Assembly: GCA_031281685.1 (NCBI GenBank)
Contig: JAITFA010000149.1
Coordinates: forward strand, 1 to 17,913
DNA length: 17,913 nucleotides
From: Treponema sp.
GTDB taxonomy: Bacteria; Spirochaetota; Spirochaetia; Treponematales; Breznakiellaceae
Reading direction: 5' to 3'
Both the position numbers and the translations under genes were made by a program. The notes beneath the pieces are model-generated. The model did not search any database. It was not told the origin of the DNA and was given only the letters and a program-made list of their open reading frames with translations. Shown here piece by piece: positions 13,579 to 17,913 of this stretch (the first letter of the stretch is position 1; every line of letters starts with the position of its first letter).

Positions 13579-16500
13579 ATGCGTGATATACAAGATTTTG
13601 ATTCGATTATGATTCGCCTCGCCTCGCCGGATATGATCCGCGCTTGGTCTTATGGTGAGGTAAAAAAACCGGAAACCATAAACTACCGGACATTGCGACC
13701 TGAAAAGGACGGACTCTTCTGCGAGCGTATCTTCGGCACTACCAAAGAGTGGGAGTGTTATTGCGGTAAGTTTAAGTCCATTCGGTATAAGGGCGTGATT
13801 TGTGACCGTTGTGGCGTTGAGGTAACGCACTTCAAGGTACGCCGTGAACGCATGGGACACATTGAGCTAGCCGCGCCCGTTTCGCACATCTGGTATTACC
13901 GCTCCGTACCCAGTCGCATGGGACTTCTGCTCGACCTCACCCTGTCCGCGCTCCGTTCAATTCTTTACTACGAGAAGTATGTAGTTATTGAAGCTGGCGA
14001 CACTGACCTCAAGCGAATGCAGTTGCTGACCGAGGAAGAGTATTACGAGGTGCAGGAGCGCTACGGCGGCAGCTTCACCGTCGGCATGGGCGCCGAAGCG
14101 ATTCGCACCTTGCTTGAAAATCTTAACCTTGACCAGATGGCCACTGAACTGCGCGCCAAGATGCGGGAAAAGGGTCCGAAAAGCGATAAACGGCTCTTGA
14201 AGCGTATCGAAATCGTCGAAAACTTTCGCAACTCCACAAACAAACCCGAATGGATGATCCTTGACGTGATTCCGGTTATCCCGCCGGAATTACGGCCCAT
14301 GGTTCAGCTTGACGGCGGACGTTTTGCCACCAGCGACCTGAACGACCTCTATCGCCGTGTGATCAATCGCAACAACCGCCTGAAACGGCTTATGACCCTG
14401 AATGCGCCTGACATTATCATCCGCAACGAAAAACGTATGTTGCAGGAAGCGGTAGACGCGCTGTTTGATAACTCCAAGAAAAAGCGGGTAGTGAAAGGCG
14501 CTTCCAACCGGCCTCTTAAATCCATCTCCGATATGCTCAAAGGCAAGCAGGGACGTTTCCGCCAGAACCTGCTCGGCAAGCGCGTGGACTATTCAGGCCG
14601 CTCGGTCATTACAGTCGGCCCCGATCTCAAGATGTGGCAGTGCGGGCTTCCCACCAAGATGGCGCTGGAACTGTTCAAGCCGTTTATTATGAAAAAACTC
14701 GTTGATAAGGACGTAGTCTATAACATAAAGAAGGCAAAGATGCTTGTTGAGCAGGAAACGCCGGAAGTATTCGCCATTCTTGACGAGGTGGTGAAGGAAC
14801 ATCCGGTACTGCTGAACCGCGCTCCAACCCTGCACCGGCTTGGCATACAGGCTTTCGAGCCGGTCCTTGTCGAAGGCAAGGCAATTCGGCTGAACCCGCT
14901 GGTCTGCAACGCCTTTAATGCAGACTTTGATGGCGACCAGATGGCGGTGCATGTGCCGCTGACTCAGGCCGCCCAGATGGAGTGCTGGAACCTCATGTTA
15001 TCGGCGCGTAACCTGTTGAACCCCGCCAATGGTAAGACCATCGTGTTCCCCTCGCAGGACATGATTCTGGGTATCAACTTCCTCACGCGGGTCAAGCGTG
15101 ACGCAAAGCGTCCGGGCTTGAAAAAGGCGGAAACAAAAGACGTTCCTCCGGCCTATTTCTCGGTTGAGGAAGTGCTGATGGCAGTTGACGCGAAGGCGCT
15201 TGACTGGGAAGCGCTGATAAAGGTGAAAGCGCAAAAAACGCCGATCTGGACAACTGTTGGAAGTGGTGTAACGCCAGTGGAGATGTTCCCGGATGAAAAA
15301 GGGCTGATAGAAACCACCGCCGGACGGCTCGTGTTTAACGAAGAACTGCCCAAGGAGATTCCGTTCCTCAACTATGAGTTAAAAGACAAGGAACTTCGCG
15401 TCCTTATCGAGAACATCTTTGCCGAGAAAGGCTCATGGACAACGGTGCGTATGCTCGACGCCATCAAGAACACCGGTTACAAGTACGCGACCGTGTTCGG
15501 CGCCACTATCGGCGTTGACGACATTGTGGTTCCCAAAGAAAAAACCGAGATGATTGAGAAGGCTAACCACGAGGTTGAGTCTATCCAGAAGCAGTGGCGG
15601 CAGGGACATATCACCCAGGAAGAGCGTTACAACCGCGTGGTTGAAGTCTGGTCAAAGACCAACGAAGACCTCACCAACATCATGATGAAGACCTTGGAGG
15701 CTGACCGCGACGGCTTTAACTCAGTGTACATGATGGCCAACTCCGGCGCTCGCGGAAGCCGCAGCCAGATTCGCCAGCTTGCCGGTATGCGCGGACTCAT
15801 GGCCAAGCCTTCCGGCGACATCATCGAGTTGCCGATCCGCTCTAACTTCAAGGAAGGGCTTTCGGTTATCGAGTTCTTCATCTCCACCAACGGCGCACGC
15901 AAGGGGCTTGCCGACACCGCGCTCAAAACCGCCGAAGCCGGCTACTTAACGCGGCGGCTCGTGGACATTGCTCAAGACGTGGTTATTAACGAAGACGACT
16001 GCGGAACCATCAACGGCGTTTCCTATGCCGCGATCAAGGACGGCGAGGAGATTGTCGAAGCTCTCTCCGACCGCATTGTAGGCCGCTATACCCTTGAACG
16101 GGTGCGGCATCCCATCACCGGTGAAATCATCATCGACGTAAACGAGGAAATCACCGAAAAGATCGCGAAGGTTATCGAAGACGCTGGTGTTGAGAGTGTG
16201 CGGATACGAACCGTGCTTACCTGTGAAGCCAAGCATGGCGTCTGCCGGCGCTGTTATGGCCGCAACCTCGCCACAAACCGCTCGGTGGACATTGGCGAGG
16301 CTGTCGGAACCATTGCGGCGCAGTCCATCGGCCAGCCCGGAACCCAGCTTACCATGCGTACCTTCCACATCGGCGGCGCGGCAACCAAAGTGAGCGAGGA
16401 AAACCGTATCTTCCTCAAGTATCCGGTGTATATCCGCGAAGTATCCGGCGCTCACGTTGAACTGGCAAACGGCCACTGGCTCTTCACGCGCAAGGGTCAG

Positions 16501-17907
16501 ACGATTGTCAACAAGATTATGAAAGAATACCAGCTTCAGGAAGATGACACACTGCTTGTGGAAAACGGCAAGCAAGTCCTCAAGGGCAGACCCATCATCA
16601 ATCGCGGTACAGAGGAAATCTGTTCAGCCGAAATCGCCTATGTCCTGATCCTTAACAATATGCTCTACCTTATCGGGCCGGATCAAAAGATCGAGGTGCG
16701 GAACGGTTCTGACTTTTTGGTTAAAAAAGGCGACGTGATTGACTCGAACAAAACCATCGCCACATTTGACCCCTTCTCTGACCCCATCATCGCCGAAGTC
16801 TCCGGCATCGTGAAGTATGAGGATATCCTGCTCGGCGCCACCCTTAAAGAAGAAATCGACGAGGAAACGGGTAACGTTGAGAAGCAGATCAACGAGTTCC
16901 AGTCTGAGAGCAAACAGCCGCGTATCTTCATCACCGATGACGACGGCAACGAACTTGCCTCGTACTTCCTGCCCGGTAAAGCCTATCTTCAGGTTGACGA
17001 CGGCGAGACGATCAACGCGGGCCAGACCATTGCCAAGACCCTCATGGAATCCGCCAAGGCGTCAGACATCACCTCCGGCCTTCCCCGCGTCAGTGAGTTG
17101 TTCGAGGCGCGCAAGCCCAAAACCCCGGCGGTACTCGCCGAGATTTCAGGAACCGTGCATTTCAAGAACATTGTCAAGGGCAAGCGCGTACTCATCGTGC
17201 AGGACATCTTTGGCAAGGAGTATAAGCACCTTATCCCTATGACCAAGCGGCTTCTGGTCCGCGACGGCGATACAGTGCAAGCCGGCGAGCAGCTCTGTAT
17301 GGGAGCGATGAACCCCCATGACATACTGCGTATCAGAGGGGAAGCGGAACTTCAGCGTTACCTTATGGATCAGATTCAGCAGGTGTACCGGCTTCAGGGC
17401 GTGTCTATCAACGACAAGCACATCGGCGTTATCATCAGGCAGATGATGCGTAAGGTGGAAATCGTGGCTGTAGGCGACACCAAGTTCATCTACGGTCAGA
17501 TGGTGGACAAGTACCGCTTCCACGAGGAAAACGCCCGTGTAATTACCGAAGGCGGCCATCCGGCAGTCGCCCGCCCCACGTTTCAGGGCATTACCAAAGC
17601 CAGCCTCAACATCGACTCGTTCCTTTCTGCCGCCAGCTTCCAGGAAACCACGCGGGTACTCACCAACGCGGCTATTGCTGGTTCCACTGACAACCTGCGT
17701 GGCCTCAAAGAAAACATCATCATCGGCCACCCGATCCCTGCCGGTACCGGCATGAAACGCTATCGCAATGTAAAGCTGTTTGACGAGGACAACAAAGACC
17801 TTGATATCGAGATGCAGGAAATCCTTGAGCGCCGCAAGCTGGAAAGGGTTGCCGATTCTGAGGATGACGAACTCATAGCTGAGGAAACCGAGTCCGAAGA
17901 GGATTGA
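13579..17907 (+). CDS. rpoC: RNA polymerase beta-prime subunit
   Basis: The 1442-residue subunit carrying the polymerase active site; complete, with its TGA 6 bp before the window ends. Landmarks in order: the N-terminal zinc knuckle [20 protein letters not shown] (about residues 59-78); the lid/rudder region and [19 protein letters not shown] near 325-343; the catalytic NADFDGDQM with metal-binding Asp449, Asp451 and Asp453; the bridge-helix and trigger-loop parts; the second zinc site with [12 protein letters not shown] and RRCYG (about 808-893); then [23 protein letters not shown]. The C-terminus ends in an acidic tail rich in Glu and Asp. ATG 13579 has GAGGAG 8 nt upstream. The length is slightly above the T. 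pallidum and E. coli proteins (about 1410 aa). rpsL would be expected next, beyond the window. Confidence 0.99.
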   Translation: MRDIQDFDSIMIRLASPDMIRAWSYGEVKKPETINYRTLRPEKDGLFCERIFGTTKEWECYCGKFKSIRYKGVICDRCGVEVTHFKVRRERMGHIELAAPVSHIWYYRSVPSRMGLLLDLTLSALRSILYYEKYVVIEAGDTDLKRMQLLTEEEYYEVQERYGGSFTVGMGAEAIRTLLENLNLDQMATELRAKMREKGPKSDKRLLKRIEIVENFRNSTNKPEWMILDVIPVIPPELRPMVQLDGGRFATSDLNDLYRRVINRNNRLKRLMTLNAPDIIIRNEKRMLQEAVDALFDNSKKKRVVKGASNRPLKSISDMLKGKQGRFRQNLLGKRVDYSGRSVITVGPDLKMWQCGLPTKMALELFKPFIMKKLVDKDVVYNIKKAKMLVEQETPEVFAILDEVVKEHPVLLNRAPTLHRLGIQAFEPVLVEGKAIRLNPLVCNAFNADFDGDQMAVHVPLTQAAQMECWNLMLSARNLLNPANGKTIVFPSQDMILGINFLTRVKRDAKRPGLKKAETKDVPPAYFSVEEVLMAVDAKALDWEALIKVKAQKTPIWTTVGSGVTPVEMFPDEKGLIETTAGRLVFNEELPKEIPFLNYELKDKELRVLIENIFAEKGSWTTVRMLDAIKNTGYKYATVFGATIGVDDIVVPKEKTEMIEKANHEVESIQKQWRQGHITQEERYNRVVEVWSKTNEDLTNIMMKTLEADRDGFNSVYMMANSGARGSRSQIRQLAGMRGLMAKPSGDIIELPIRSNFKEGLSVIEFFISTNGARKGLADTALKTAEAGYLTRRLVDIAQDVVINEDDCGTINGVSYAAIKDGEEIVEALSDRIVGRYTLERVRHPITGEIIIDVNEEITEKIAKVIEDAGVESVRIRTVLTCEAKHGVCRRCYGRNLATNRSVDIGEAVGTIAAQSIGQPGTQLTMRTFHIGGAATKVSEENRIFLKYPVYIREVSGAHVELANGHWLFTRKGQTIVNKIMKEYQLQEDDTLLVENGKQVLKGRPIINRGTEEICSAEIAYVLILNNMLYLIGPDQKIEVRNGSDFLVKKGDVIDSNKTIATFDPFSDPIIAEVSGIVKYEDILLGATLKEEIDEETGNVEKQINEFQSESKQPRIFITDDDGNELASYFLPGKAYLQVDDGETINAGQTIAKTLMESAKASDITSGLPRVSELFEARKPKTPAVLAEISGTVHFKNIVKGKRVLIVQDIFGKEYKHLIPMTKRLLVRDGDTVQAGEQLCMGAMNPHDILRIRGEAELQRYLMDQIQQVYRLQGVSINDKHIGVIIRQMMRKVEIVAVGDTKFIYGQMVDKYRFHEENARVITEGGHPAVARPTFQGITKASLNIDSFLSAASFQETTRVLTNAAIAGSTDNLRGLKENIIIGHPIPAGTGMKRYRNVKLFDEDNKDLDIEMQEILERRKLERVADSEDDELIAEETESEED

Positions 17908-17913
17908 TACCCC

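Overview
The window reads as chromosomal DNA of a spirochaete, most likely a Treponema or close relative. The core is the run tRNA-Thr, rpmG, tRNA-Trp, secE, nusG, rplK, rplA, rplJ, rplL, rpoB, rpoC, an order I know from Treponema pallidum. Protein lengths (NusG 185 aa, RpoB 1179 aa, RpoC 1442 aa) fit, and RpoB has asparagine at the position equivalent to E. coli Ser531, the residue linked to natural rifampicin resistance in treponemes and borreliae. The species cannot be fixed from sequence alone.

Layout. 1-345: degenerate minisatellite-like tract, stop-free in three frames, ending in a perfect 19-bp palindrome (343-386) with an extended -10 promoter on its edge. 412-1692: cytoplasmic TIM-barrel, glycoside-hydrolase-like protein. 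1663-3453 and 3437-4114 (minus strand): a TPR lipoprotein behind a small multi-pass membrane protein, overlapping by 17 bp, so probably one operon; it converges on the first gene with a 30-bp overlap. 4131-4590: decayed IS200/IS605-family element keeping only the first ~40 and last ~40 codons of tnpB plus end hairpins. 4608-6278: Na+/phosphate cotransporter with a PhoU-like tail, starting about 25 bp past the relic.

6295-17907: the transcription/translation cluster. A near-consensus promoter precedes tRNA-Thr. tRNA-Thr and tRNA-Trp flank rpmG; secE and nusG follow, then ribosomal stalk genes L11, L1, L10 and L7/L12, then RNA polymerase beta and beta-prime. Each of the longer gaps (before rplK, rplJ-rplL, rplL-rpoB, rpoB-rpoC) holds strong inverted repeats. 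The rplL-rpoB gap has an intrinsic-terminator shape, as expected of an attenuator tuning polymerase against ribosomal protein output. The rpoB-rpoC gap has a perfect 11-bp dyad and a near-consensus promoter that could give rpoC its own transcript.

I see no clearly new multi-gene system. The most noteworthy items are the tnpB relic that keeps an omega-RNA-like 3' end next to a transporter gene, the palindrome/promoter overlaps at 343-393 and 13484-13552, the paired structures between rplJ and rplL, and the repeat tract at the left edge.
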